Shown here: positions 15,584-24,494 of the stretch, one piece after another
How the letters are laid out: each line of letters starts with the position of its first letter
Position numbering within the stretch: position 1 is the stretch's first letter
Assembly: GCA_023263685.1 (NCBI GenBank)
Contig: JALQVM010000003.1
Coordinates: 1 to 37,929 of the forward strand
Length of the DNA stretch: 37,929 bases
From: Flavobacteriaceae bacterium
Lineage (GTDB): Bacteria > Bacteroidota > Bacteroidia > Flavobacteriales > Flavobacteriaceae
Direction: 5' to 3'
Program-made: the position numbers and the translations under genes
Notes under the pieces: generated by a model
What the model was told of the DNA's origin: nothing
Seen by the model: the letters and a program-made list of their open reading frames with translations, nothing else
Databases searched by the model: none

Positions 15584-16582
15584 ATGAAGAAAATAACAAA
15601 ACAAACTTACCTGGATTGGTATGAAAACATGCTCTTCTGGAGAAAGTTTGAAGATAAGTTAGCTGCCGTTTACATCCAACAGAAGGTTAGAGGCTTTTTA
15701 CACCTGTACAACGGGCAAGAAGCTGTATTGGCAGGATCACTCCATGCGATGGAACTCGGTAAAGACCGAATGATTACGGCCTACAGAAATCACGTTCAAC
15801 CCATAGGAATGGGTGTTGATCCCAAACGCGTTATGGCGGAACTTTATGGAAAAGCTACAGGAACTTCTCAAGGCTTAGGAGGCTCGATGCATATTTTTTC
15901 TAAAGAGCACAAATTTCACGGAGGTCACGGAATTGTTGGAGGGCAAATCCCTCTGGGCGCAGGTATGGCCTTTGGAGATAAATATTTTGAACGAGACAAT
16001 GTGACCCTTTGCTTTATGGGTGATGGTGCTGTGCGTCAAGGATCCCTTCACGAAACTTTAAATTTAGCAACCCTTTGGCAACTGCCTGTAGTGTTTGTAG
16101 TAGAAAATAATGGATATGCAATGGGAACCTCTGTAGCCCGAACTGCATCCCACGAAGAAATTTGGAAATTAGGATTGGGCTATGACATGCCTTGTGAGCC
16201 TTGTGACGGGATGGATCCCGTTGCAGTAGCAAAAACAATGGATAAGGCTATTGCATTGGCACGTTCTGGCGGTGGACCTTCCTTTATAGAAATGAAAACC
16301 TACCGATACAGAGGACATTCCATGTCTGATGCACAACATTACAGAACCAAAGATGAGGTTGAGGAATACCGTAAAATCGATCCTATTACTCAGGTAAAAA
16401 ATGTGATTTTATCCAAAAAATACGCAACCCAAAAGCAATTAGATGCTGTAGATGAGGGAGTAAAGAAACGAGTAGCAGAATGTGAAAAGTTTGCTGAAAC
16501 CTCGCCCTATCCAGATCTAAACGTAATGTACGATGCAGTTTACGAACAAGAAGATTACCCTTTTATCAAACACAAATTATAG
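15584..16582 (+). CDS. pdhA: Pyruvate dehydrogenase E1 component, alpha subunit
   Basis: A 332-residue thiamine-diphosphate enzyme subunit of the alpha2-beta2 type E1. It decarboxylates pyruvate and passes the acetyl group to lipoyl-E2. YRNHVQPIGMG (68-77), GKATGTSQGLGGSMHIF (89-105) and the ThDP motif GDGAVRQG...ENNGYAMGT (146-182, with G146-D147-G148 and N175-N176) are present, as is the phosphorylation-loop-like YRGHSMSD. It sits 3 bases upstream of the E2 gene. The beta subunit is not next to it, an arrangement I associate with flavobacteria, so pdhB and E3 must lie elsewhere. Confidence 0.95.
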   Translation: MKKITKQTYLDWYENMLFWRKFEDKLAAVYIQQKVRGFLHLYNGQEAVLAGSLHAMELGKDRMITAYRNHVQPIGMGVDPKRVMAELYGKATGTSQGLGGSMHIFSKEHKFHGGHGIVGGQIPLGAGMAFGDKYFERDNVTLCFMGDGAVRQGSLHETLNLATLWQLPVVFVVENNGYAMGTSVARTASHEEIWKLGLGYDMPCEPCDGMDPVAVAKTMDKAIALARSGGGPSFIEMKTYRYRGHSMSDAQHYRTKDEVEEYRKIDPITQVKNVILSKKYATQKQLDAVDEGVKKRVAECEKFAETSPYPDLNVMYDAVYEQEDYPFIKHKL

Positions 16583-16585
16583 AAG

Positions 16586-18184
16586 ATGGCGGAAATTATA
16601 AACATGCCGAGGTTAAGCGATACCATGGAGGAAGGAACCGTGGCAAAATGGTTTAAAAAGGTAGGGGATGCCGTCAGTGAAGGAGACATACTCGCTGAAA
16701 TCGAAACGGATAAAGCTACGATGGAATTTGAATCCTTTAACGAAGGGGAATTGCTCCACATAGGAATTCAAGAGGGGGGTACAGCTCCGGTAGATACCCT
16801 TTTGGCCATCATTGGAAAAAAAGGGGAAGATATTTCTGGATTACTTACTTCCGAAGAAACTCCCCAAGGTGAAACTCAAGTAGAAGAAGAACAAACGGCT
16901 CCAAAAGAAGAAGTGGTAGCCACAGCTATTCCCGCGGGTGTAGAAGTTATCAACATGCCTCGTCTGAGCGATACCATGGAAGAAGGTACCGTAGCTAAAT
17001 GGAATAAAAAAGTAGGCGACACAGTAAATGAGGGAGATATCCTTGCTGAAATTGAGACGGATAAAGCAACCATGGAATTTGAGTCCTTTCATCAAGGTAC
17101 CTTACTCCATATTGGTTTAAACGAGGGAGAGTCTGCCCCCGTAGATAGTATCCTTGCCATCATTGGTAAAAAGGGTACGGATGTAAGTGCGGTGCTTGCT
17201 GCTCAATCACAACCCGCAGCCGTTGCAGCAAAACCAGCTGCTCAACCGACTCCTTCTGCAGCACAGCCCGAAGTTGTAGCGGAAGCAAAGCCTACCCCAA
17301 AAGTAGCTCCACCTCCCGTTCAATCTTCTTCAAACGGAAGAATAGTCGCTTCACCCTTGGCCAAAAAGTTAGCAAGTGAAAAAGGGATTGATCTTTCAAG
17401 AGTCCAAGGCTCTGGGGATCATGGAAGAATTATCAAAAGAGATATAGACAGCTACCAACCTACCGCAGGGGGTGGCCTGCAAGCTTTTACACCAAGAGGA
17501 ACCGAGTCGGTTACTGAAATTGCCAATTCCCAAATGCGCAAAACCATTGCCAAGCGCTTATCGGCATCTAAATTTTCAGCCCCTCACTACTATCTAGGAG
17601 TGGAATTCGATATGGATCATGCCATTGCGTTCCGCACCCAATACAACGCCATTCCCGATACTAAAATTTCGTTTAACGATATTGTGGTCAAAGCCGTGGC
17701 GCTTTCGTTAAAACAACATCCACAGGTCAATGCCAAATGGGAAGATCATCAAATTACCCAACACCACCATGTTCATATTGGTGTGGCTGTAGCGGTTGAA
17801 GATGGATTGGTTGTTCCGGTAGTTAAATTTACAGACGAACAAAGCCTCCCTCAGATCGGAGCTGCAGTAAAAGACTATGCTGTTCGTGCGCGAGATAAAA
17901 AATTAACTCCAGAAGAAATGGACGGCAGTACCTTTACAATTTCCAACTTAGGAATGTTTGGAATACAGGAATTTACGTCGATTATCAACCAACCTAATGG
18001 TGCAATTCTTTCTGTAGGAGCTATAGTTCAAAAACCCGTGGTAAAAGAAGGGCAGATCGTGGTAGGAAATACCATGAAGTTAACCCTTGCGTGTGACCAT
18101 CGAGTTATAGACGGAGCTACGGGAGCTCAGTTTTTGCAGACCTTACGATCCTATGTGGAGAATCCGCTTACTATGGTAGTATAG
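16586..18184 (+). CDS. pdhC: Pyruvate dehydrogenase E2, dihydrolipoamide acetyltransferase with two lipoyl domains
   Basis: A 532-residue E2 subunit. Two lipoyl domains (residues about 2-82 and 119-199) each carry ETDKATMEFES with the lipoylated lysines K43 and K160. Alanine/proline-rich linkers surround a peripheral subunit-binding domain (about 251-287, ASPLAKKLASEKGIDL and GHGRIIKRDI-like GDHGRIIKRDI). The acetyltransferase core follows, ending with the catalytic DHRVIDGA block (H505, D509). E2 builds the multimeric core of the complex and transfers acetyl to CoA. It is co-transcribed with pdhA and converges on the rhamnoside operon, ending 44 bases from it. Confidence 0.95.
   Translation: MAEIINMPRLSDTMEEGTVAKWFKKVGDAVSEGDILAEIETDKATMEFESFNEGELLHIGIQEGGTAPVDTLLAIIGKKGEDISGLLTSEETPQGETQVEEEQTAPKEEVVATAIPAGVEVINMPRLSDTMEEGTVAKWNKKVGDTVNEGDILAEIETDKATMEFESFHQGTLLHIGLNEGESAPVDSILAIIGKKGTDVSAVLAAQSQPAAVAAKPAAQPTPSAAQPEVVAEAKPTPKVAPPPVQSSSNGRIVASPLAKKLASEKGIDLSRVQGSGDHGRIIKRDIDSYQPTAGGGLQAFTPRGTESVTEIANSQMRKTIAKRLSASKFSAPHYYLGVEFDMDHAIAFRTQYNAIPDTKISFNDIVVKAVALSLKQHPQVNAKWEDHQITQHHHVHIGVAVAVEDGLVVPVVKFTDEQSLPQIGAAVKDYAVRARDKKLTPEEMDGSTFTISNLGMFGIQEFTSIINQPNGAILSVGAIVQKPVVKEGQIVVGNTMKLTLACDHRVIDGATGAQFLQTLRSYVENPLTMVV
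16595..17188 (+). repeat. Tandem duplication of the lipoyl domain coding sequence
   Basis: Two copies of about 243 bases (16595-16837 and 16946-17188) are offset by 351 bases and encode near-identical lipoyl domains separated by an acidic, alanine-containing linker. Both copies keep the lipoyl lysine and the INMPRLSDTMEEGTVAKW start. Confidence 0.85.
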
Positions 18185-18228
18185 GTAGTTTTGTGATGTG
18201 CTAGTCCTAGGGTTAGTAGCAACACAAA

Positions 18229-19383
18229 TTAGGGTTGAATTTGCAAATAAGAAAGAACTGCTTCGTTTCCTTTCAATTCGTTTTTAGGTCGATTACCACC
18301 GTGAAAAAGCATTAGATCGCTTTGTTCAACAACATCTATAGTGCTTTCATCGTAGGGATCTTGATCAGTATTCAATCCTCGGGGAAGGTTTAATTTCTGA
18401 GATAAAAAACGGTATGCGACATCTCGTTTAGAGGGACCGTAATCGTGTTTTTCGTTTTCAAAATGAGCATTTTGAATGGCAGACTCGGATTGATATGTTT
18501 GGTATACTTTTTTCAAGTAAGGAAATTCTACGGAAGGCGTATTTTTTGTCCAATCCGCTCCATCAGAAACAATCAATTGAGGTTTTGGTGCCATTAATGC
18601 GGCAATTTCTACATTGTTGGTTTGATGGTCAGCACTTTTGTGTATGGGCATACCACTTTCGCAGACACAACCTCCAAAAAAATATGCAGACACTTGAACT
18701 ACCGGAACACTTACCGCAATTCTTGAATCTATAGCGCTGAGAACAAAAGCTTGGGTTCCTCCACCCGAAGCGCCACTGATGCCAATTCGATTTGGATCAA
18801 TATCTTTTTGAGAGGTTAGATAGTCCAAAACCCGTTTACTGTTCCAGGTTTGAAGAAGCAATGCTAGAGGCATTTTATGGTCTATTTGATTGCTTTCTCC
18901 ATAGCCCACCATGTCATAAGCAAAAACAACTGCGCCCATTTGTGCGAGAGCTGCGTTGCGTTTTTGTTCATTTTCAGTAAATCGACCCCCTTCAAAATGA
19001 CCGTGTGTGCTTAGTACGGCTGCATAGGGAGGACTTAAATTTAGTGGAGTGTAAAGGTTGCCCGTAACATAAAATCCGGGAAAACTTTCAAGGGCTATAT
19101 TTTGAACAGCGTATCCATTTTTATTCACCTTTGGACTAATGATGACCTTGGGTTTCTTTGGAACTTTTGGCATACGGTTCCACTGCAATCCCTCAAGGAT
19201 TCCTTGTCTGATGATAGCGGCTCTTTGTTCCCAGTCAGCTTGTGAGTTCCATTCAGATTTGAATTCTTCCATCACAACTTTTGCTTCAGATTCGGTCCAG
19301 TAACTTCCTTGGCAGAGCAGTTCATTTTGTGCATAAAGGGTAGCCCCCAAAAAGTATAAAGAAAGGATTAGGAAGGGTTTCAT
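18229..19383 (-). CDS. Exported alpha/beta-hydrolase, probable carbohydrate esterase
   Basis: A 384-residue protein with a signal peptide (MKPFLILSLYFLGATLYAQ). The alpha/beta-hydrolase core starts with VTGNLYTP and AAVLSTHGHFEGG (oxyanion side), followed by the nucleophile elbow GASGG (S206 inside GISGASGGG). The acid is probably D274 or D277 (VSDGADWT) and the base H313 (EKHDYG). A cysteine-rich loop, GGCVCESGMPIHKS (C240 and C241 region), follows the elbow. Family members are often annotated as acetyl xylan esterase or dienelactone hydrolase-like. It is the last gene of the operon, 3 bases after the GH106-like gene, so removal of acetyl or another ester from a rhamnosyl glycan in the periplasm is a reasonable inference. 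Substrate is not proven. Confidence 0.72.
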   Translation of the reverse strand: MKPFLILSLYFLGATLYAQNELLCQGSYWTESEAKVVMEEFKSEWNSQADWEQRAAIIRQGILEGLQWNRMPKVPKKPKVIISPKVNKNGYAVQNIALESFPGFYVTGNLYTPLNLSPPYAAVLSTHGHFEGGRFTENEQKRNAALAQMGAVVFAYDMVGYGESNQIDHKMPLALLLQTWNSKRVLDYLTSQKDIDPNRIGISGASGGGTQAFVLSAIDSRIAVSVPVVQVSAYFFGGCVCESGMPIHKSADHQTNNVEIAALMAPKPQLIVSDGADWTKNTPSVEFPYLKKVYQTYQSESAIQNAHFENEKHDYGPSKRDVAYRFLSQKLNLPRGLNTDQDPYDESTIDVVEQSDLMLFHGGNRPKNELKGNEAVLSYLQIQP

Positions 19384-19386
19384 AGG

Positions 19387-22107
19387 CTATTTGCTTAGTT
19401 TTAAAGGAATCATTTTTGGGGTGTTAATTATACCTGAGGGAGTAAGCTCCCATTGGGAAGCGTCAAAAGCTTGGTAGTCTTTGTTGACCATATTGATTTC
19501 ATAGAAATTTTTCCATTCTTCTCCACGACGTTCTTTGGCTCGTATTCGATTGGCTCCAAGATTACTCACTTGAATTTTTAATGTGTGTGTGCCAGGTTTT
19601 ATTTTTGGTAACTGTATTTCATAAGGGTTTGCCCATAAAGTACCAACTAAGGTTCCATCCAACCATATTTTTGCAGACTCACGTAGATCACTTAGCTGAA
19701 GCAGCCATGCATCGGCTGCTTGTTCTTCTACTCTAAACCGATGCTCATACACTCCCGTACCTGAAAAGTTCTCGTACTCCGATCCCAATTCAGTCCAGGA
19801 TACTAATGAATCCAATTGAATTGCTGGGGGGAGTTGAGGACCTCCTTTAACAAACTGTAACTCCCATTTGCCTTCAAGGCTGATCGATGTACCAAAGGGT
19901 TCGTAATAATTCCACATAGTTGAGGAAGCCTTTGAGTCGGTTCTGAGAACTAAAGAATTCCCCGATTTAATTTCTACTCGGGTATGTTGTACCCCATCAA
20001 TTTTTTTAGTCTGGGCACGTCCCTCTTTGGCGCTGAGCGGATCAAAAATTGTAACATTTTCTGATGGAACACCCAGGGGGAGCCACTCTTGTATGGTAGA
20101 GGAGGTGTGATTTACGATATAGTAAAGGGTTTCATTATTCCATTTTCTGCGAATATATTTTAATCCATTATTGACCCATTTTTCTGGTTTAGCACCGCTT
20201 TGAATTAAAATGGAATCCCACGCCTTACTTGGAGTTGTAGTCAGTTTATTCGCATCCAATAGGACTTGCATTTTAGCTGTTTCTTCTTGGTAATTTTTAA
20301 AGCCGGGGACGGTCTGTGGCAAGTCTTCAAATAGAATATGGGCGCCTGCTTTTTTAAGGGCAATCAATTTTTCCAAGGAAGCCATCGGAAGGTGTTTCGT
20401 TTTTGGAATAAGTAAAGCCTTGTAGGATCCGCCGGGTAACTTTAAGCTACCCTTTTCAACGGTAATTTTTTCTAAAAACTGATCGGATAGGTAATCGAAA
20501 CCATATCCCTCTTGAATCAACCACTGTATGTCTTTATAAAATCCGGTAGGTTTTAGCCAGGTATCCAAATCGTGTATGGCCAACTGTTGCATTTTTTTTC
20601 CCTCTAAAAAGGAGTTGGTTATGTCGTGAAAAGGCCAATAGATTAACACGTCATTGTCTGGGGTACCGGCTTGTAAATAGGATTGAACTGTGGTGATGTA
20701 ATTGAATAAAGCTGCCACATCCTCCCAAATTGGATTGGAGGGATGAAAATTGACCGAAGCATAGAACTTCCAGCCTGGCCAAGCGGCATCACTTGGACTG
20801 TAGGTTGAACCGTGTAAAAAAATATGATTAACTCCATTTAAAAACAAATCTTCAACCTCAGGTTTGCATTGAGAAAGTGCCGTTTTAAAATGTTCTCTTA
20901 ACCAGGTAAAAGATTCTGCGGAAACTAGAGGCTTGCCACTAATATGGGCTGCCGAAGAAGAAAACCGAAGCATCGCAGGGTCTGCGTCACCCTTTCTAAT
21001 GTTTTCATCCAGACGCCGAAAGCCCTCTATTGAATAAGGCATGGATCCAAATGTTTCGCATTCCGGGATATCAGCAGAAGCATAAAGGTCGATCAGGTTT
21101 CCCGGTGATCCATGGGCTTGGAGTCTTGTCTTTAGTCCCTTTGAATGGGCCCATTCATTCCAAGGAACATTAAAATCTTCTAAAAGCATATCGGACAGTG
21201 TCTGTCGGTAGTCTGCTTTAATTCGATTTCCAATAGCATCCGAAGTCTCATTTAACAGCTTTTCGATATGGGGTTTTAAATCATAGCCTCTTTTTTGTTT
21301 AAAGTGATCAAAAAAGTTGGGGCTAAAATCAGTTCCATACACCTCGTAACTGTCGTTGAATACACTGCGTAGCGTTTTGTCAAGGCTAGTAAATGAAGTA
21401 TTGTAAGGCTCTAAATAATCTTTTAGGGCAGCAGTAGAAAAATGATCTAAAGTCCAACCTGCCCCTCCTGGAGAAGCGCGTTTTACTTTTTGTGCAGTTT
21501 TATCGGCATAAACCAAATACAGTTTATAGGCTTGGTCCTGTGCCATTCGTATCAGGGTGTCGTTTGCTATAGTATCGGTTAAATCAACCGCTTTTCCTGT
21601 GGAGTCAAAGGCTACTGCGGCTACACATTTTAAAGGCACGTTTATTTTTTCATGTATCAATTCGACCTTGTGATTCAATGGTTTTCCTTTGCCTACCTCA
21701 ACAATTTCAACACGCATTTTAGTTGCTGCATATTCAGGCTCTACTTGAGGTCCACCAAAAGGCCACCCTGTTCCAAGGGTAAGATCTACTCCCAAACCTA
21801 ACCTTTTTGCTGTTTGGAGGGTGTGGTTCACTTTTGCGATCCATGCTGGAGACAAATGATCGATAAACTTGTCTTCCGCTCCTTTCGCTCCGTAGATAGT
21901 TGCAATTTCAACTCCACCTAATCCTGCTTTAGCAAAGGCTTCTAGGGTTTCGTCTATACTGGATTCCTCTACAGCATTGCCTAACCACCACCAGCGCGTC
22001 CACGGTTTTGTGGTGGATTCTACCGTTGGAGAATGAGGAGCAGCAATCTCTTTACAGGAACTAAAGACAACCAAAAAGAATAATAAAAAGAACGTCTTAT
22101 GCTTCAT
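19387..22107 (-). CDS. GH106-like alpha-L-rhamnosidase lipoprotein
   Basis: A 906-residue protein from ATG at 22107, with signal peptide MKHKTFFLLFFLVVFSSC and lipobox cysteine C18. The N-terminal catalytic part shows the GH106 signature KPWTRWWWLGNAV, then GLGGVEIATIYG and LGLGVDLTLGTGWPFGGPQV. Further on are SYEVYGTDFSPNFF, ISGKPLVSAESFTWL and a C-terminal beta-sandwich with LEGKWELQF and the carbohydrate-binding-like SNLGANRIRAKERRGEEWK. GH106 enzymes remove alpha-L-rhamnosyl residues by inversion. The start at 22107 overlaps the symporter stop by 11 bases; the longer in-frame start at 22140 would extend the protein past the natural signal peptide. As a lipoprotein it would act in the periplasm or at the surface. 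rhaM beyond the other end of the operon agrees with release of rhamnose. Confidence 0.85.
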   Translation of the reverse strand: MKHKTFFLLFFLVVFSSCKEIAAPHSPTVESTTKPWTRWWWLGNAVEESSIDETLEAFAKAGLGGVEIATIYGAKGAEDKFIDHLSPAWIAKVNHTLQTAKRLGLGVDLTLGTGWPFGGPQVEPEYAATKMRVEIVEVGKGKPLNHKVELIHEKINVPLKCVAAVAFDSTGKAVDLTDTIANDTLIRMAQDQAYKLYLVYADKTAQKVKRASPGGAGWTLDHFSTAALKDYLEPYNTSFTSLDKTLRSVFNDSYEVYGTDFSPNFFDHFKQKRGYDLKPHIEKLLNETSDAIGNRIKADYRQTLSDMLLEDFNVPWNEWAHSKGLKTRLQAHGSPGNLIDLYASADIPECETFGSMPYSIEGFRRLDENIRKGDADPAMLRFSSSAAHISGKPLVSAESFTWLREHFKTALSQCKPEVEDLFLNGVNHIFLHGSTYSPSDAAWPGWKFYASVNFHPSNPIWEDVAALFNYITTVQSYLQAGTPDNDVLIYWPFHDITNSFLEGKKMQQLAIHDLDTWLKPTGFYKDIQWLIQEGYGFDYLSDQFLEKITVEKGSLKLPGGSYKALLIPKTKHLPMASLEKLIALKKAGAHILFEDLPQTVPGFKNYQEETAKMQVLLDANKLTTTPSKAWDSILIQSGAKPEKWVNNGLKYIRRKWNNETLYYIVNHTSSTIQEWLPLGVPSENVTIFDPLSAKEGRAQTKKIDGVQHTRVEIKSGNSLVLRTDSKASSTMWNYYEPFGTSISLEGKWELQFVKGGPQLPPAIQLDSLVSWTELGSEYENFSGTGVYEHRFRVEEQAADAWLLQLSDLRESAKIWLDGTLVGTLWANPYEIQLPKIKPGTHTLKIQVSNLGANRIRAKERRGEEWKNFYEINMVNKDYQAFDASQWELTPSGIINTPKMIPLKLSK

Positions 22108-23494
22108 TTTTTTTAATATAATAATTTGCAAACGCTGCAATGCTCAAAACAATCATGAGCAGAAGATCCATACGCAAGAGCCCAATTTTTTGTGGGAGAA
22201 GATTGAGTTGGGTCAGGATAAAGACGATCAGAGCAAAAAGTGACATCCATATCATAAACTTGCCCTGAGGTTTGTTGGCAAGGATGCCTAAAATAATTAG
22301 AGGTCCCATTAGGGCCGTTCCTGAAAAGCTTAGCCGTGCCAAAAGAACCAATTCATCAGAAGAAATTAAGGAAAACAATAAAGCCGAAAGGGCAAATAAT
22401 AATATAAAGATTCGAATGGGGCGGAGGGAATCGTTTTCTTTTAATTTCATCAGACCTCTTACTTCATTTCCCATGGCAAAAAGTTGGGAGTCTGACGTAG
22501 ACATGGCTGCAGCAAATAAACCAATAATGGTTAACGAAGCAATGATGTTGTTTTGTTCGCTGAGTAATACCCCGCCTAGAAATTCTGCGGTGGAGGCCTC
22601 AGCATAATAAATTGAACCATACAAGCCAATGATGATGGTTGGTAAAATCACTAAAGTTGCAAATATCCCTACTGCCACAGCCATGCGCTTCAGCGCATTG
22701 TAATCTTTCATGATCACCAATCGGGTTGAAAGCTGAGGTTGGGTAACGGGGATCATCAAGATCGCGATACAGGAAGCAATAAGAAATTGAGGGGTGAGCA
22801 ATTTGTTGGGTCCAGGAGCCGTTAGTAATTGTTCATTAGCCGCTTGCGTTTTTTCAAACAGCGCTTCCCATCCCCCCACTTGATTTAAGCAATAAAAAGC
22901 GATAAACCAAACGACAATCAACAGTAAGGTTCCTTGAAGAAAATCCGCATAAATTATGGCTTTTAAGCCACCCAATTCGGAATAAACCATCATGATGACT
23001 ACGATCAGCACCGCCCAAATCCATATGGGGATAAAATTGGGGAATGCGGCTTGTAAAAAAATGGACACTCCTCGGATTTGAATTGCGACATACGGGATGA
23101 GAAAAATAAAAACACAGGCAAAATAAAGATAGCCGACCCATTTGTTGTTGTAACATTTTTGAAGTAGGGCAGACATGCCATGAAATGGATTTTGCCCTAC
23201 TTTTTTCCGTAAATAAAATCCAAACCAAAGAATGAAAAAAACCATAATGGCATCAGAAAAGGTCAAAAATATCCAGGCCCCCACTCCATTTTTTCTGGAA
23301 AAGTCCGGCATTCCCATTAAGGTAAAGGTGCTGAATAAGGTCGCAGCAAAGGTCATAAAGCCCAGGACAAGACCAATTTTGGCGCCTCCAAGCATAAAGT
23401 CATTTGCAGAACGAATTGCTTTTTTACTTCTCCATGAGAGAAAAATCAATACTCCAATGTAAAGCACTCCCAGAACAATTAACCAACGTAACAT
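22097..23494 (-). CDS. Sodium/solute symporter of the rhamnoside locus
   Basis: A 465-residue solute:sodium symporter with about 12-13 membrane helices. The N-terminus has SWRSKKAIRSANDFMLGG and TFAATLFSTFTLMGMP; the middle has GGLKAIIYADFLQGTLL; the sodium-site block is IIASLTIIGLFAAAMSTSDSQLFAMG. It is more compact than the acetate-type symporter in this window and clearly a different subfamily. Flanked by a small membrane protein and carbohydrate enzymes, it most likely imports a monosaccharide or short oligosaccharide. In the absence of a SusC/SusD pair it may be the only transporter of the locus. Specificity for rhamnose, a rhamnosyl-uronide or a uronate cannot be read from the sequence. 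Confidence 0.85.
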   Translation of the reverse strand: MLRWLIVLGVLYIGVLIFLSWRSKKAIRSANDFMLGGAKIGLVLGFMTFAATLFSTFTLMGMPDFSRKNGVGAWIFLTFSDAIMVFFILWFGFYLRKKVGQNPFHGMSALLQKCYNNKWVGYLYFACVFIFLIPYVAIQIRGVSIFLQAAFPNFIPIWIWAVLIVVIMMVYSELGGLKAIIYADFLQGTLLLIVVWFIAFYCLNQVGGWEALFEKTQAANEQLLTAPGPNKLLTPQFLIASCIAILMIPVTQPQLSTRLVIMKDYNALKRMAVAVGIFATLVILPTIIIGLYGSIYYAEASTAEFLGGVLLSEQNNIIASLTIIGLFAAAMSTSDSQLFAMGNEVRGLMKLKENDSLRPIRIFILLFALSALLFSLISSDELVLLARLSFSGTALMGPLIILGILANKPQGKFMIWMSLFALIVFILTQLNLLPQKIGLLRMDLLLMIVLSIAAFANYYIKKNEA

Positions 23495-23496
23495 AA

Positions 23497-23715
23497 CTAT
23501 GCTGCTTTATTCATTTTTTTAAAAACTCGACCCCCCCATATGGTACAGACGATGACCAATAAAGTAGTCACTATACTGGTCCACAACGTATAGGGCATGT
23601 CCAATAAAGTAGGTTCAGATGAGGAACTCAGTACCCAAGGGGAAAAAGTTAGTATAGTCAAAAGTAGGACCAGACCTACGATGAAATACCATTGTTTTTT
23701 TAGTTTTTTTTTCAT
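23497..23715 (-). CDS. Small two-helix membrane protein (DUF3311-like)
   Basis: A 72-residue protein with basic ends (MKKKLKKQW and GGRVFKKMNKAA), a first membrane helix at about residues 10-28, a periplasmic loop with SSSEPTLLDMPYTLWTS and a second helix at about residues 43-63. The layout and the 'MP-x-x-LW' loop resemble DUF3311 proteins that sit beside solute:sodium symporters. It ends 2 bases before the symporter start. It may be a small accessory subunit of that symporter, as DUF4212 is for the acetate-type one. The family match is tentative. Confidence 0.65.
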   Translation of the reverse strand: MKKKLKKQWYFIVGLVLLLTILTFSPWVLSSSSEPTLLDMPYTLWTSIVTTLLVIVCTIWGGRVFKKMNKAA

Positions 23716-23717
23716 AA

Positions 23718-24494
23718 TTACAAATTTTGGATTGTCATTCCTCCGTCAATATTGATGACTTGTCCTGTTGCATAGGGGATTTTACCCGTAGCTAAAGCGG
23801 CTACTGCCGACCCAACATCTTCAGGCGTACCCCATCGTTTTTCTAAGGATAAACCTTCAGAAAACAGTTTGTCGTATTTTGCTACTACTGCAGCGGTCAT
23901 GTCTGTCCTAATAACTCCCGGCCGAATTTCGTATACTGGAATTTCAAATTCCCCCATTCTACTTGCCCATAGTTTTGTGAGCATAGCCAAGCCTGCTTTA
24001 GACAAACAGTATTCGCCTCTATTTGTAGAGCTTACAGTGGCGGAAACCGAGGAAATGGTTATAATGGCAAAGTGCTGTTTGGCATTTTTCTTCTTTTGTT
24101 CAATCATCCAGTTTGCCACCGCTTGGGTTAGAAAATAGGGACCTTTTAAGTTGATGTCCATTACCTCGTCATAACTCGTTTCGGTAGCCTCCAAAATATC
24201 ATTTCGTTCTCTTGGAGCAATTCCGGCATTATTGACCAGTACATTTAGGCTGCCCAATTGGGTTTTTATTTCTTGGATAATGCTCGCCCGATCCGAAGCC
24301 TCACCAATATTTCCTTGGCAATAAACGATCCTGTTGCTGTCGGTTTTCAAAGAGGCGAGTACGGGTTCTACTTGTTCTTTGGCGCGCATTCCGTTGAGGA
24401 CAATATCGTATCCCTCTTGGACCAAAGATTTTGCAATTCCTAAACCGATGCCTCGTGTTCCTCCGGTAATTAATGCAACTGGGTTTGACATCAT
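23718..24494 (-). CDS. SDR family oxidoreductase (PRK12745-like)
   Basis: A 258-residue classical short-chain dehydrogenase. GGTRGIG (11-17) binds the NAD(P) cofactor; NNAG is at 88-91; the catalytic residues are S149, Y162 and K166 (EYCLSK). The ending ATGQVINIDGG is typical. Its close matches are usually labelled 3-ketoacyl-ACP reductase, but the gene is embedded in a sugar operon, so oxidation or reduction of a sugar, lactone or keto-sugar intermediate is far more likely than a fatty-acid role. Start overlaps the Gfo/Idh stop in TAATG. A second possible ATG is the next codon. Confidence 0.8.
   Translation of the reverse strand: MMSNPVALITGGTRGIGLGIAKSLVQEGYDIVLNGMRAKEQVEPVLASLKTDSNRIVYCQGNIGEASDRASIIQEIKTQLGSLNVLVNNAGIAPRERNDILEATETSYDEVMDINLKGPYFLTQAVANWMIEQKKKNAKQHFAIITISSVSATVSSTNRGEYCLSKAGLAMLTKLWASRMGEFEIPVYEIRPGVIRTDMTAAVVAKYDKLFSEGLSLEKRWGTPEDVGSAVAALATGKIPYATGQVINIDGGMTIQNL

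Noticed and set aside
16595-17188. Two long similar blocks considered as a mobile-element or CRISPR-like repeat
   Set aside because: They are in-frame lipoyl domains of one E2 protein, a standard feature of the family.
22272-22607. A 111-codon plus-strand reading frame opposite the symporter gene
   Set aside because: Antisense shadow of a conserved membrane-protein coding sequence; composition is unlike a real protein.
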